Below, in pieces: positions 55,062 through 64,000 of a DNA stretch of 64,000 bases (within the stretch, counting starts at the first letter, position 1; the number at the start of each line of letters is the position of its first letter). The translations under genes and the position numbers were made by a program. The notes beneath the pieces are model-generated. The model saw only the letters and a list, made by a program, of their open reading frames with translations, did not search any database and was not told the origin of the DNA. This DNA is from Paludibacter sp. (lineage in GTDB: Bacteria > Bacteroidota > Bacteroidia > Bacteroidales > Paludibacteraceae), in the NCBI GenBank assembly GCA_028710895.1, contig JAQTTH010000003.1, forward strand, positions 1-64,000. Direction: 5' to 3'.

Positions 55062-55493
55062 TTCACTCATTATGGTTTTAGACTAAAAAATAATTAGTTA
55101 TGGTGGGATTCTAGAAGATTTAGGTTTAATGTTCATTCGTTGAAAATACCATTTATGTCGAAACAAAAATAATCTATTCAAAGAAATTATTGTTATAAAC
55201 AACGAACCATTAACCCTTCGTTACAAACGAGGGGCAGTGAGAATGTCGCGGAAAATGCAATGCTCCTGTCTTGCAAATTAGAATATAGTATTAAAAGCGA
55301 GAGCATTAATTTTCACCGACCATAGGCCGGAGCCATACGGCCAGCGTTCAGAGCCAGTTTTAGGTTACGGGGAGTAGAATGTTTTTTTTTAATAATTTAA
55401 TCAACAATTACTACTATTTATTGATACTTTGTCATTTTTATCTATTCTTTATCAACACGCATGTAATTTTAAATAAACACAAATATTATTTTA
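55062..55493. other. Intergenic region with repeat remnants
   Basis: No gene is seen. TTCGTTACAAACGAGGGG (about 55217-55234) resembles the TTGCAACGAGGGGTTT string at about 56954-56970 after the next gene. The imperfect palindrome GGCCGGAGCCATACGGCC lies near 55326-55344. These look like remnants of dispersed extragenic repeats flanking the GLUG gene. Confidence 0.45.
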
Positions 55494-56921
55494 ATGAAAA
55501 AGACACTTTACATCCTAATGTTTATTTCTCTTGGTTTTATTTCGTGTAAAACAGATGACCCTGTAGATGATATTAAGCAGAAATTACCCAAAGGTACGGG
55601 TACAATTCAGGATCCCTACCTTATTTATACGGTTCAGGATCTGAAAAATTACAGAGACAGTATTAATCTTGCAAACAAAAGGTGGAATAATAAATCATTC
55701 AAACTGGTAAATGATCTTGATTTTATTAATGAAACTGACTGGATGCCCATTGGAATCCCCACTGATTTCAACAATATGAATGCCTTTGCCGGAAATTTCG
55801 ATGGTAATAATAAAAAGATAGGGAATATAAAAATTGGAAACGAAACAACTCCATTTCCAATGACTTATGCCGGTGTTTTTGGATACGTCAAAGACGCAAC
55901 TATTCAGAATCTGACTGTTGACTGGAAATGCATAAATACAACGACTTATAAGGAATATGTTGGGTATTTGATGCCTGGAGCAAATGGAGGTATTGTTGCT
56001 TATTTAGACGGTGGAACAATTAAGAATTGTAGCAGTTCCGGTAAAATTACAGGAAAAATAGCCGGGGGAATAGCCGGATATTCAAAAGGAGAAATTGTCA
56101 ACTGTACTTCAGGGGTTAAGGTCAACTCTGTTAATATGATAAGTTTTTCAAATTCAGGATTTGCCGGAGGTATTGTCGGACTAAACGAAGGCAATGTGTC
56201 GAATTGTACTTCTACCGGCGACATTATGGCAAGTGCTCAGGAAGACGATGCGTGGTTGCAAGAAATATTTGCTGGTGGTATAGCCGGGTATCTGTCGGAT
56301 GGGGTTATCGTAAATTCAAGTTCAGAAGGTAAAGTTACATCAGATAATATTAATAACTCAAGTTCTTATGCAGGCGGAATTCTTGGTTATCAAAGTTCAG
56401 GTGTGGTTTGCAATTGTTTTTCTAAAGGAGATATTCTTGCAAAATCCAATAAATGGAGGTATTCATACAGTGGGGGTGTTGTTGGGTATGGACTTGATAC
56501 TATTCAGAATTGCTATTCGATAAGTAATGTTAAGTCAGTTTCCAATTCCACGGCTTATACTGGCGGAATATCGACTTACGGAAAAATAATTACAAATAAT
56601 TTAGCTCTCAATAAGAGTTTAATTTCAGTCTCAAATTCAACATGTAACATCTACAGAATTTCACTGGTTATGTATAGAAATCAGTTGCAGGTGAAAGAAA
56701 ACTATGCCCGAGTTGAAGCTGCAAATTACGGCACGAGCGAAACCAGCCTGAGTGCTCAAACTGATTTTACAGATAAACTAATTCATGGAGGCGAATTGAC
56801 TGACACTCCTGTCAACCTGCTAAATAACTTTATTGCTTCTAATAAAAGCGTAAACAGGATAACACTCAGGAAATGGGTAGTAAAGCCGGGGGTAAATAAT
56901 GGACTTCCAATTTTCGAGTAG
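55494..56921 (+). CDS. GLUG-repeat lipoprotein
   Basis: This 475-residue lipoprotein (FISCKTDD) starts with a conserved module GTGTIQDPYLIYTVQDLKN and NKSFKLVNDLDF (about 35-90). A series of GLUG-type repeats follows, each with a G-G-I-A/V-G-Y/L core and N-C-x-S/T-x-G: GGIVAYLDGGTIKNCSSSGK, AGGIAGYSKGEIVNCTSG, AGGIVGLNEGNVSNCTSTGD and others. Such repeats form beta-solenoids in surface and adhesin-like proteins. The function here is unknown; surface exposure and adhesion are plausible. It is flanked by repeat-rich intergenic DNA and has no T9SS domain, consistent with its lipid anchor. Confidence 0.8.
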   Translation: MKKTLYILMFISLGFISCKTDDPVDDIKQKLPKGTGTIQDPYLIYTVQDLKNYRDSINLANKRWNNKSFKLVNDLDFINETDWMPIGIPTDFNNMNAFAGNFDGNNKKIGNIKIGNETTPFPMTYAGVFGYVKDATIQNLTVDWKCINTTTYKEYVGYLMPGANGGIVAYLDGGTIKNCSSSGKITGKIAGGIAGYSKGEIVNCTSGVKVNSVNMISFSNSGFAGGIVGLNEGNVSNCTSTGDIMASAQEDDAWLQEIFAGGIAGYLSDGVIVNSSSEGKVTSDNINNSSSYAGGILGYQSSGVVCNCFSKGDILAKSNKWRYSYSGGVVGYGLDTIQNCYSISNVKSVSNSTAYTGGISTYGKIITNNLALNKSLISVSNSTCNIYRISLVMYRNQLQVKENYARVEAANYGTSETSLSAQTDFTDKLIHGGELTDTPVNLLNNFIASNKSVNRITLRKWVVKPGVNNGLPIFE

Positions 56922-56940
56922 TTTCAATTGTTGCCTCCGC

Positions 56941-56970
56941 ACCCCTCCTCTTGTTTGCAACGAGGGGTTT
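56941..56970 (+). terminator. Possible terminator after the GLUG gene
   Basis: ACCCCTC (56941-56947) pairs with GAGGGGT (56962-56968) across a 14-base loop, 20 bases after the stop, followed by TTT. It is weak as a terminator and may instead be part of a dispersed repeat. The rest of 56922-57219 holds no recognisable feature. Confidence 0.4.
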
Positions 56971-57219
56971 ATGATCGAGCGTTTGTAACGCAAAAAATGA
57001 CGCTTTCTCTTCATAGTCCAAGTATAAAAGATGAAACAGAATCTGAATTAAATAGACTTGGAGTAATAGGGGACGAAACCACACACGCATAACACACGCT
57101 ATTGCCCATAGGCAGACTGACGTGCATTTAGCAGGTTTTTCTCCCGAAAACCGCCAATGCCCATAGACACGATCATTATGAGTACTATTGATTATATTTA
57201 TTCCAAATACATTTACTAT

Positions 57220-58201
57220 ATGAAAAAATCACTTATTGTACTATTGGCTTTTTGTTTCTGCCTTCATGGAATAGCGCAGGTAAAAGACTCGAAGAAATCG
57301 GATAAAATATTAAAGGAGTATGCTGATAACGGATGTAAATGTGTTGATTCTATCAATACATATAACAAAACGAAAGAAGAAATAGCCATAGCACTTAATC
57401 GCTGTATTGATGCACAGGCAGGTGCTTATCAGTTGAGTTCAAAACTAATGAACATTGATCTTTCAGATACCGCAATGAAAGCCGGAGGAAAGAGGAAAGA
57501 GGACAATTAATATCAATATAAATACGGATAAAGAGTCGAAAGAATATAAAGACTATTATTACGAAGTGGAGCGATGCATGATGGATAATTGCAAGTCGAT
57601 CAAAAGAAAGATTGCTGCCAGTGATTTGGAGAATTATTTTTCGGTGTCAAAAAATCCTGAGGCAAAGAAGTTGTATTCGAAAGGAATAGATGAGTCTGAA
57701 AAGCAAAACTATCAAAAAGCAATAACGTATTTTCAGAAAGCTTTAAAGATTGATTCGTTATTTGCCTTTGCCTGGGATAACATAGGGCTATGTTACAGAA
57801 AGCTGAATAGGTATGATGAGGCTATTTATGCTTACAATAAATCACTTGAACTCGATCCTCTGGGGCTTATGCCGCTCCAAAACATTGCAGTTGCCTATAA
57901 ATATAAAAAAGAATATCAAAAGGCTCTTGCTGCTTATCAAATCCTGGCAGAACTTGATAATAAAAACCCGGAAGTATATTACGGTATCGGACTACTTTAT
58001 GCTTATGATTTGAATGATTTAGAAAAAGGACTAGATAATATCTGCAAAGCATATATGTATTACATAGCTCAAAAATCACCCTACCGAACGGATGCTGAGA
58101 AAATAATTAATATGATTTATGCAGATATGAAAAAGCAGGGAAAAGAGACTGCTTTTGATGAGATCCTTAAGAACAACAATATCAATCAGAATAATAAATA
58201 A
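57220..58201 (+). pseudogene. Secreted TPR protein gene split by a frameshift
   Basis: The first frame (ATG 57220) gives a signal peptide (LIVLLAFCFCLHGIAQ) and a Cys-containing segment (NGCKCVDSINTYNKTKEE). It ends at 57510 just after GGKRK. A second frame, open from 57479, continues with RTININTD-like sequence and then DKESKEYKDYYYEVERCMMDNCKS. Four to five TPR repeats follow (AKKLYSKGIDESEKQNYQKA, FAWDNIGLCYRKLNRYDEA, LMPLQNIAVAYKYKKEYQKA, PEVYYGIGLLYAYD). Joining them needs a single-base skip in the purine run GGAGGAAAGAGGAAAGAGG (57484-57502). The downstream frame alone has only a poor GTG start and no signal peptide, so one broken gene is more likely than two genes. It could be a true mutation or a sequencing error. 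The next gene starts 23 bases later. Confidence 0.68.
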
Positions 58202-58224
58202 ACACAAAGATAAAACTCACACGT

Positions 58225-61023
58225 ATGAAAAAGCTATTATCCATTTTCTTTTTTATTTTACTTGCAGGTTTAATAACTGCACAGGTTTCTAAAACTGTAA
58301 ATGTTTCAACCGCAGGTACTTTGTATTCATTTGTAACCGAGAACGAAAAAACAACAATTACTAATTTGACGGTATCTGGAAATATCAATTTCTCTGATTT
58401 TTACACAATGACTTCAATGCCTTTTTTGAATGTTCTAGATTTGAGTGGAGCTACAATTAATGCTTACACGGAACAAGGAGGATATTACAGATCATTTGCT
58501 GCTAATGCATTACCTAACAATAGTTTTGACAATACTATTGCTAAACCAAGTCAAATTAAGTTACCAAATAACCTTATTTCTATAGGTGGTGGATCGTTTA
58601 ATTTAAATACTAATTTGGAAAGTATTACAATACCTGCTTCGGTAACAGACATTGGTCCATTCGCATTTAATTATTGTAGTAAACTAAAGAAAGTCATTTT
58701 TCTTAGTACTACCCCACCTACTTTAGGAACTAGTGTAAGTCGGATTGTATTTGCTCCTGTCGGAGATATGAGTAATTTACCTTCTATTTATGTTCCTATT
58801 GGTTGTGTCAATACATTTAAGAGTACTACTGATAAAGATATGTGGAGGCAGTTTGATATTTACGAATCAATTCTAACAACAAGAACTCAAAACACAACGA
58901 ATATCACACTATCGTCAGCAACATTAAACGGAAGTATAGAATTTATATATAATACCGTAAATGCTTATGGTTTTTGCTGGAACACTACTGGCTCACCAAC
59001 AATATCAGATAGTAAGATTGATAAAGGAGCAACCACTATGCTTGGAGCATACGACTACACTGTCACTAACTTACAACCTTCAACAACTTATTATGTCCGA
59101 GCTTACGCCGCAGATGGTACTGGAACTGTTTATGGGAATGAAGTATCGTTTAAAACTGCAAAAATACCAGATCCAGCTGATAACATTTCGGGTAATCAAA
59201 TTGTTTGCCAAGGGCAGAACGGAGTTACTTACACGGTGCCGGTTATTCCTTCTGCCACATCTTATATTTGGTCATTGCCCACCGGAGTAACCGGAACAAG
59301 TACTACGAATAGTATTACTGTGAATTTTGCAAAAACCTTTACTTCGGGTAGTATTATGGTCGGTGGACATAACCAGTGGGGAGATGGAGCAAGTTCAACC
59401 ATATCTATCACCGCTAATTTCTTACCCGGAAATGCTGAAGTAATTTCCGGCAGAACATCAGTATGTCAGGGTGAAAGTTCAGTTACCTATACTGTACCTG
59501 CCATTGCTAATGCCACATCTTATACCTGGACTTTACCTATGGGTGGAACTTTAAATATTCCAACAAATTATATCACTATAAACTACCCAACTACGACCTC
59601 TTCCGGGATTTTATCAGTGAAAGGACATAATGATTGCGGCGATGGGGTTCAATCAACATTACCAATTACCGTAAATCAATTACCAGTTATTTCAGTATCA
59701 GATACAGCGCTTATATGTGGTGGTTCGGCTCCATTATGGGCTAATACAAATTATATAGGTAGCGGAACATTGAAATACAAATGGACACCGTCGACAGGAT
59801 TAGATAACGATACAATTGCAAATCCGCTATCAACAATAACAAGCGACATTACCTATACAATTACTGTAACAACTCCCAGTGGTTGCTCAACATCAAAAAA
59901 TGCTACTGTAAAAGTAAATCCCCTTACAGTAAATGCAGGAACTGATAAAATAGTGAATAGTGGAAGTGCCATATTATTGCATGTAAATACTAACTATACC
60001 GGTGCTCGTGCCTTAAAATATAAATGGTCGCCCTCAACCGGACTAAATAATGATAGCATTGCCAGTCCAACTGCAACCGTTATAACCAATACGAACTATA
60101 CAGTTACGATTACGACCCCTAATGGTTGTACTGGCTCAGACAATATATTTGTAGGTATCACCCCGATGGCAAAACCCGAGATTGGGATTGTAGGCATAAT
60201 CAATAACAAGAACAGGATTGTTTGGAATAAACCGGTTTCTACAGGAATTTCGTCGTATAATATCTACAAAGAAACAACAGTGAGTGATGTGTATGAAAAA
60301 GTAGGAAATGTTTCGTATGATTCATTAAGTGTGTTTGTTGATAATCAATCGGCTCCTGATGTAAAATCGAATAAATATAAGATATCTGTTATCGATAAAA
60401 GTGGATTGGAATCACCTCAAAGTAATGCACACAAAACTATGCATTTGTCAATAAATAAAGGGCAAAACAATGCCTGGAACTTAATTTGGGAACCTTATGA
60501 GGGTTTTGCAGTTTCTACTTACAATATTTATAGAGGAACAAGCCCTAATAGTCTTAACTTTCTGGATGCAACATCGGGTAGTAGTACTCAATACAGTGAT
60601 ATAACAGCTTCAGCCGGTGATGTGTATTATCAATTGGAAGTGATTAGCCCATCGCTTGTTAGTCCAACCAAAGTGCCGGGAGACAACCAAAAGGTTAAAG
60701 AAGAAGAAAGTACAATAACAACAGCATTGGTTTCGTATAGCTCTTCCAGGTCGAATGTGGCAACAAATGTTCTGAGTGGTACGACTAAAATATCAGATGA
60801 AAAGAATATATGTATTTATCCAAATCCGGTAAAAGATGAGTTATGGATAAGTTTTGAAGGCGGTTCTAAATTTGATATAGTAGATTTAATGGGAGTCGTA
60901 GTTTTCAGTGGCAATTTAAATGAAAGCAATATAGTTAGAACTTCTGGTTTAAGTCAGGGAGTGTATTTGATGCGATTTAAACAAAAGAACTCTATTCTGA
61001 CAAAGAAGTTTATTAAGATGTAG
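58225..61023 (+). CDS. BspA-like multi-domain T9SS-secreted protein
   Basis: This 932-residue protein has a signal peptide (FFILLAGLITAQ). In order: an LRR_5/BspA-type leucine-rich segment (about 60-205; LESITIPASVTDIGPFAF), an FnIII-like domain (about 215-305; GAYDYTVTNLQPSTTYYVRAYA), and two PKD-like domains (about 312-485; ATSYIWSLPTGVTG and ATSYTWTLPMGG). Two repeated modules with KWTPSTGLDND / KWSPSTGLNND (about 487-650), two FnIII-like domains (about 655-840) and a T9SS sorting domain (about 855-932; IYPNPVKDEL, GLSQGVYLMRF) follow. The PKD-like module is nearly the same type as in the three-cohesin protein. Adhesion or protein binding is the likely role. It follows the broken TPR gene closely and may share its transcript. 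Confidence 0.78.
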   Translation: MKKLLSIFFFILLAGLITAQVSKTVNVSTAGTLYSFVTENEKTTITNLTVSGNINFSDFYTMTSMPFLNVLDLSGATINAYTEQGGYYRSFAANALPNNSFDNTIAKPSQIKLPNNLISIGGGSFNLNTNLESITIPASVTDIGPFAFNYCSKLKKVIFLSTTPPTLGTSVSRIVFAPVGDMSNLPSIYVPIGCVNTFKSTTDKDMWRQFDIYESILTTRTQNTTNITLSSATLNGSIEFIYNTVNAYGFCWNTTGSPTISDSKIDKGATTMLGAYDYTVTNLQPSTTYYVRAYAADGTGTVYGNEVSFKTAKIPDPADNISGNQIVCQGQNGVTYTVPVIPSATSYIWSLPTGVTGTSTTNSITVNFAKTFTSGSIMVGGHNQWGDGASSTISITANFLPGNAEVISGRTSVCQGESSVTYTVPAIANATSYTWTLPMGGTLNIPTNYITINYPTTTSSGILSVKGHNDCGDGVQSTLPITVNQLPVISVSDTALICGGSAPLWANTNYIGSGTLKYKWTPSTGLDNDTIANPLSTITSDITYTITVTTPSGCSTSKNATVKVNPLTVNAGTDKIVNSGSAILLHVNTNYTGARALKYKWSPSTGLNNDSIASPTATVITNTNYTVTITTPNGCTGSDNIFVGITPMAKPEIGIVGIINNKNRIVWNKPVSTGISSYNIYKETTVSDVYEKVGNVSYDSLSVFVDNQSAPDVKSNKYKISVIDKSGLESPQSNAHKTMHLSINKGQNNAWNLIWEPYEGFAVSTYNIYRGTSPNSLNFLDATSGSSTQYSDITASAGDVYYQLEVISPSLVSPTKVPGDNQKVKEEESTITTALVSYSSSRSNVATNVLSGTTKISDEKNICIYPNPVKDELWISFEGGSKFDIVDLMGVVVFSGNLNESNIVRTSGLSQGVYLMRFKQKNSILTKKFIKM

Positions 61024-61235
61024 AAATGAACAGAATCTGAGATAAATGTTCTTTTTTATCTCAGTGGGAGAGATCAAGAAGTGCTTTAGTTCAAAAGCCT
61101 CATAGTAGTGAGAATTTACCAATAAATCCTTTAATAGCAATTTAGTTGACAGATGCAACGAAAAAGCATTCTATTGCATCATATAAAAATACGTTACAGC
61201 TTCATTTAGAAAATTATTTACTCATACTATATTAT

Positions 61236-62189
61236 ATGAAAATCAGAAACTTATTTATCGCTGTGTTGTCCGTGTTTGTAGGTATTACCTATGCTCAGGA
61301 CACTATTTCTTCCATTGTAAAGAGTGAATCAGGGAATTTGACCCCCAAACCGCATTATTTCAGAGTTACTTCACGCGACTCGGTCAGTAAAAAGAAAACT
61401 GTAACCGAATATGCTGTAACACTTGTGAAAAAATCGGAACTTGTTACTAAAAAGGGGGAATCTATCTTGCCTGAAACAGGTGACTGGGCTATTAGTATCG
61501 ATGCAAGTCCTTTTCTAAGGTATCTTGGCAATTTTATTGGATCGAATGGGGCAAATGTTGCTCCTACGTTTAATTTTTTATCAGTTAATCAAACTATTTT
61601 AGGGAAGTATTATGTGGATCCGGAGAAAGCCTATCGGTTAGGAGTCCGTTTGGGTTTTGGTTCAAACTCTTTTACAAATAAAGTAAGCACCGTTCCTTCG
61701 GTTAATCCAATTGTATATGTCGACGATGTTACAACTACCACCAATTTCAACCTGGGTCTTACTGCCGGCACTGAATGGCGAAAAGGACATGGACGGTTGC
61801 AGGGTTTTTATGGAGTTGAGGGTGGTTTTGTAGTTGGATCGGCAAGTATGTACAGAGATTACGGCAACAAACTTGCTCCAAACAATCCCTGGAGTCGTTT
61901 GTACGAGAGTGAAAACGGAACATCATTTAGTTTGGGTGCAAGAGGTTTTATTGGTGTTGATTACTTTCTGTTTCCTAAAATTGCCATTGGTGGAGAGTTT
62001 GGTTGGGGTGCAGTGCTTCGGACAGTTGGTGAGGGTCATTCTAGATCGGAGTATTGGGATGACGTGACGAAAAGTGTGAAAACAACTCTTTCTCCAACCG
62101 GTGGATTTACTTCTTTTAGTTTGGATTCTGATAATTTGAATACTGTGTTTGGGCCGGCAGGAAGTATCCGTTTAATATTGCATTTTTAA
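61236..62189 (+). CDS. Outer-membrane beta-barrel protein
   Basis: From ATG 61236 this is a 317-residue protein with a signal peptide (LFIAVLSVFVGITYAQ). The mature part has alternating amphipathic strands (GDWAISIDASPFLRYLGNFIG, YRLGVRLGFGSNSFTNK, FNLGLTAGTEWRKGHG, FSLGARGFIGVDYFLFPKI, IAIGGEFGWGAV) and ends in SIRLILHF with a terminal Phe, typical of outer-membrane barrels. No specific family or ligand can be named. A longer in-frame reading (61146) places 30 non-signal residues ahead of the signal peptide and is rejected. Confidence 0.75.
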   Translation: MKIRNLFIAVLSVFVGITYAQDTISSIVKSESGNLTPKPHYFRVTSRDSVSKKKTVTEYAVTLVKKSELVTKKGESILPETGDWAISIDASPFLRYLGNFIGSNGANVAPTFNFLSVNQTILGKYYVDPEKAYRLGVRLGFGSNSFTNKVSTVPSVNPIVYVDDVTTTTNFNLGLTAGTEWRKGHGRLQGFYGVEGGFVVGSASMYRDYGNKLAPNNPWSRLYESENGTSFSLGARGFIGVDYFLFPKIAIGGEFGWGAVLRTVGEGHSRSEYWDDVTKSVKTTLSPTGGFTSFSLDSDNLNTVFGPAGSIRLILHF

Positions 62190-62322
62190 GCAGCATGTAA
62201 TTATAAGATAATTATATTGTATAAATAAGATATAATTCAGCTCTTTTCACACCGAAGTAAAAATAAATGAACAAATTCTGAAATAATGCCCTACCTTTAC
62301 ATACTAATTAAAATATAACGAC

Positions 62323-62427
62323 ATGGCAAAATCGCAGAACGCACAGAAAAATGTAAAGAAAGAGCCTGTAAAAACGGCTAAGGAAAAGAAGGAAGAGAAG
62401 AGAGAAAAGAAAGCTAAAAACAGCTAA
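62323..62427 (+). CDS. Small lysine-rich protein (34 residues)
   Basis: This is a short reading frame starting MAKSQNAQKNVKKEP and continuing with KTAKEKKEEKREKKAKN. About 40 percent of residues are Lys and there are no hydrophobic clusters. The ATG is preceded by an A-rich stretch and the stop is followed 24 bases later by a strong terminator. Similar short Lys/Glu-rich proteins with a KKEPxKTxKEKK core are, to my recollection, recurrent in Bacteroidales. RNA, ribosome or DNA binding is plausible from charge alone. A weak -7-like box TACCTTTA lies at 62292-62299. Confidence 0.65.
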   Translation: MAKSQNAQKNVKKEPVKTAKEKKEEKREKKAKNS

Positions 62428-62450
62428 TTGGCTTGATGTAATATCCAACA

Positions 62451-62485
62451 ACAAAGAGACGCTCATTTGGGCGTCTCTTTGTGTG
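62451..62485. terminator. Bidirectional terminator
   Basis: A 12-bp perfect stem (ACAAAGAGACGC 62451-62462 with its complement at 62471-62482) has an 8-base loop. It lies between the small lysine-rich gene and the convergent regulator gene. Confidence 0.85.
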
Positions 62486-62502
62486 TAGCATAAAATGGAT
62501 AT

Positions 62503-64000
62503 CTACAACCGCTGTAAAAACTCACCCAGATTTGTATCCCTGTCGAGATTCATTTTCTTCCGCAATCGATACCTGTTTGTCTCTACACTTCGTACCGACA
62601 TATTCAGCAACGGAGCTATATCTTTCGATGATAAGTCCATTTTGAGGTATGCACACAGTTTTTTATCACTTGTATTTAGTTCGGGATACATCTCGCCCAA
62701 TCGTTTCAGGTAGTTTTCGTATACCAAATCGAAATTTTCTTCAAAGCGTTTCCAGTTATTATCGTTTTCAATATTCTCTCGGATATTACGTTCCATCTTG
62801 CTCAGGCGCGATAAGATGGCATGTGAATCGGAATGACTGTTTATCTCGTGACTTACTTTATTGATATTATCCATTATTTCGAGAAGAATTTCATTTTTAC
62901 GTATTAAATTCATCGTTGAACTCGCCAATTCCTGCGATTTATGTCTAAGCTCATATTGCAACTGCTGATTTTTCAATTCTTTAATTTCTCTTTTCTTTTC
63001 CGAAGTTTCAGCCTCGTGTTGTTTTTGTTGTTCTTTTATCTCTATCTCTTTGCGTCGTTCCATATCAAGAGCCCCTTTTTTCGATGAATAATTAACCCAA
63101 ATAATAAGTCCAAAAATCAGCAAGAGTATAATAATGACATAAATTCCAAAGGCAATCTGAGTTTCGTACCAGGCTGGTAAAACTGTAAAAGAATAGGTGC
63201 AAATGGCTTCTTTGGCCTCCAGAATATCGCGTGCACGTACTTTAAATACATAATGTCCCTTGGGCAGCTGGGTATACTCTTTTACGTTGTTACTGCCAAA
63301 CTCCGACCAGGTTTCGTCGTAGTTTTCGAGCATATAACTATACTGTACAATTCCTTCGAAACGATATTCGGGCGCAATAAATTCGAAACGAAGTGAGTTC
63401 TGGTTGTGAGTGTATGTTTCACTCAACTGGAAATTTCTGCCTGAATATTTACCGGGATGCAATGTTTTGTCGTTTGTTATTACAACATTATGCAGGAACA
63501 CTTTGAATGTGTTGTTGGTTGCAGTTTCTTTTTTTGTGTCGATTAAACTAAATCCATCTTCGGTACTTAATATCAGGTTATTCTGATCGATAAAGTTGAA
63601 ATGCTCAAAACCAATAATGATTTTTGGTTGGAGAATACGGTAAGTCAAAGAATCCATTGTATAAGTTTTGTCTGCCTTCTTCTTAGCTAAACCAACAAAT
63701 CGCCCTGAAACACACCACACATCACCTGTGTTGCTTTCGTGCAATCGCATGTAGCTTGGTGGGGAAGCAAATAATTTGTTCCATTTATCGTATGGGTCCA
63801 TTTTGTTTGTTTTCTTGTTGTACTGATAAAAGCCACGTTCCGAAGAGAAAATTATTTCGTTTCCTACGCGGAAAAGTGTATTATTTCTATTGCTTGGGAA
63901 TCCTTTTGTTTCATTGTATAAATCAACCTTTGTGATACTGTCTACTGCAGTGTTAAAATGCAAACGGAATAAACCTTTCTGCCAGTGACTAAACCACAGG
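62503..64000 (-). CDS. Y_Y_Y-domain/LuxR-type membrane regulator (5' part cut by window edge)
   Basis: The frame stays open to the window end, so the N-terminus lies beyond 64000; about 498 codons are seen. The visible order is the last blades of a periplasmic propeller (IIGFEHFNFIDQNNLILSTEDGFSLID), a Y_Y_Y domain (LRFEFIAPEYRFEGIVQYSYMLENYDETWSE, LPKGHYVFKVRARD), one transmembrane helix (IYVIIILLLIFGLIIWV) and a long coiled coil (KEIEIKEQQKQHEAETSEKKREIKEL). A LuxR-type helix-turn-helix ends it (ELNTSDKKLCAYLKMDLSSKDIAPLLN, RSVETNRYRLRKKM). There is no kinase or receiver, so the signal must pass directly from the periplasmic sensor to the DNA-binding domain. Confidence 0.88.
   Translation of the reverse strand, partial: LWFSHWQKGLFRLHFNTAVDSITKVDLYNETKGFPSNRNNTLFRVGNEIIFSSERGFYQYNKKTNKMDPYDKWNKLFASPPSYMRLHESNTGDVWCVSGRFVGLAKKKADKTYTMDSLTYRILQPKIIIGFEHFNFIDQNNLILSTEDGFSLIDTKKETATNNTFKVFLHNVVITNDKTLHPGKYSGRNFQLSETYTHNQNSLRFEFIAPEYRFEGIVQYSYMLENYDETWSEFGSNNVKEYTQLPKGHYVFKVRARDILEAKEAICTYSFTVLPAWYETQIAFGIYVIIILLLIFGLIIWVNYSSKKGALDMERRKEIEIKEQQKQHEAETSEKKREIKELKNQQLQYELRHKSQELASSTMNLIRKNEILLEIMDNINKVSHEINSHSDSHAILSRLSKMERNIRENIENDNNWKRFEENFDLVYENYLKRLGEMYPELNTSDKKLCAYLKMDLSSKDIAPLLNMSVRSVETNRYRLRKKMNLDRDTNLGEFLQRL

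Noticed and set aside
57566-58201. A separate cytoplasmic TPR protein starting at GTG 57566
   Set aside because: The frame is open upstream to 57479 with protein-like sequence, and the preceding gene supplies the missing signal peptide, so a frameshifted single gene fits better.
1-64000. tRNA, rRNA or riboswitch genes
   Set aside because: No cloverleaf with TTCGAAT-type T-arm and matching acceptor, no rRNA-like sequence and no recognisable riboswitch core was seen in the intergenic regions; a covariance-model search would be needed to be certain.

Overview
The window looks like a chromosome segment of a plant-polysaccharide-degrading, anaerobic Bacteroidales bacterium, perhaps Paludibacter-like. 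The genus is an inference; the order-level call is well supported. The evidence is SusC/SusD pairs, a hybrid two-component system, BACON domains, many proteins ending in type IX secretion (T9SS) C-terminal sorting domains, an ATP-dependent PEP carboxykinase, and repeated upstream matches to the Bacteroidetes -7 promoter box TAnnTTTG. I saw no tRNA, rRNA, CRISPR array or intact transposase.

Region 1 (1-6300): a possible end of an IS21-type insertion sequence, an OmpR-type winged-helix protein without a receiver domain, pckA, a GH2 beta-galactosidase and an NlpC/P60 lipoprotein. Region 2 (6350-29950) is a large polysaccharide utilization locus whose best fit is xyloglucan. A leftward operon runs GH31 alpha-xylosidase (with PA14 insert), SusC, SusD, a surface glycan-binding lipoprotein and two GH5_4 endoglucanases with BACON domains. 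A divergent hybrid sensor/AraC regulator follows, then a rightward operon GH31-GH39-GH3. The GH5 enzymes would cut the backbone at the surface, SusCD would import oligosaccharides, and GH31, GH2 and GH3 would strip xylose, galactose and glucose in the periplasm. A 15-unit, 21-bp array with palindromic cores separates the regulator from the rightward operon.

Region 3 (30000-31510) is an ECF sigma factor with a small membrane partner, divergent from a three-helix membrane protein. The two face each other across mirror-image ECF-type promoters. Region 4 (31530-49700) carries pectin and galactose functions: PL11 rhamnogalacturonan lyase, a T9SS beta-propeller protein, a two-gene unit encoding a 1830-residue beta-helix/dockerin/cohesin protein and a three-cohesin protein (both T9SS cargo), galK-galM, and a PL9 pectate lyase. 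The cohesin/dockerin pair is the most unusual system here.

Region 5 (49700-64000) is accessory and repeat-rich: direct and inverted repeats, a LuxR regulator, a second 21-bp array of unrelated sequence, an FnIII protein, a SUMF-fold protein, a GLUG lipoprotein, a frameshifted TPR gene, a BspA-like multi-domain T9SS protein, an outer-membrane barrel, a 34-residue lysine-rich protein, and a Y_Y_Y/LuxR regulator cut by the window edge.
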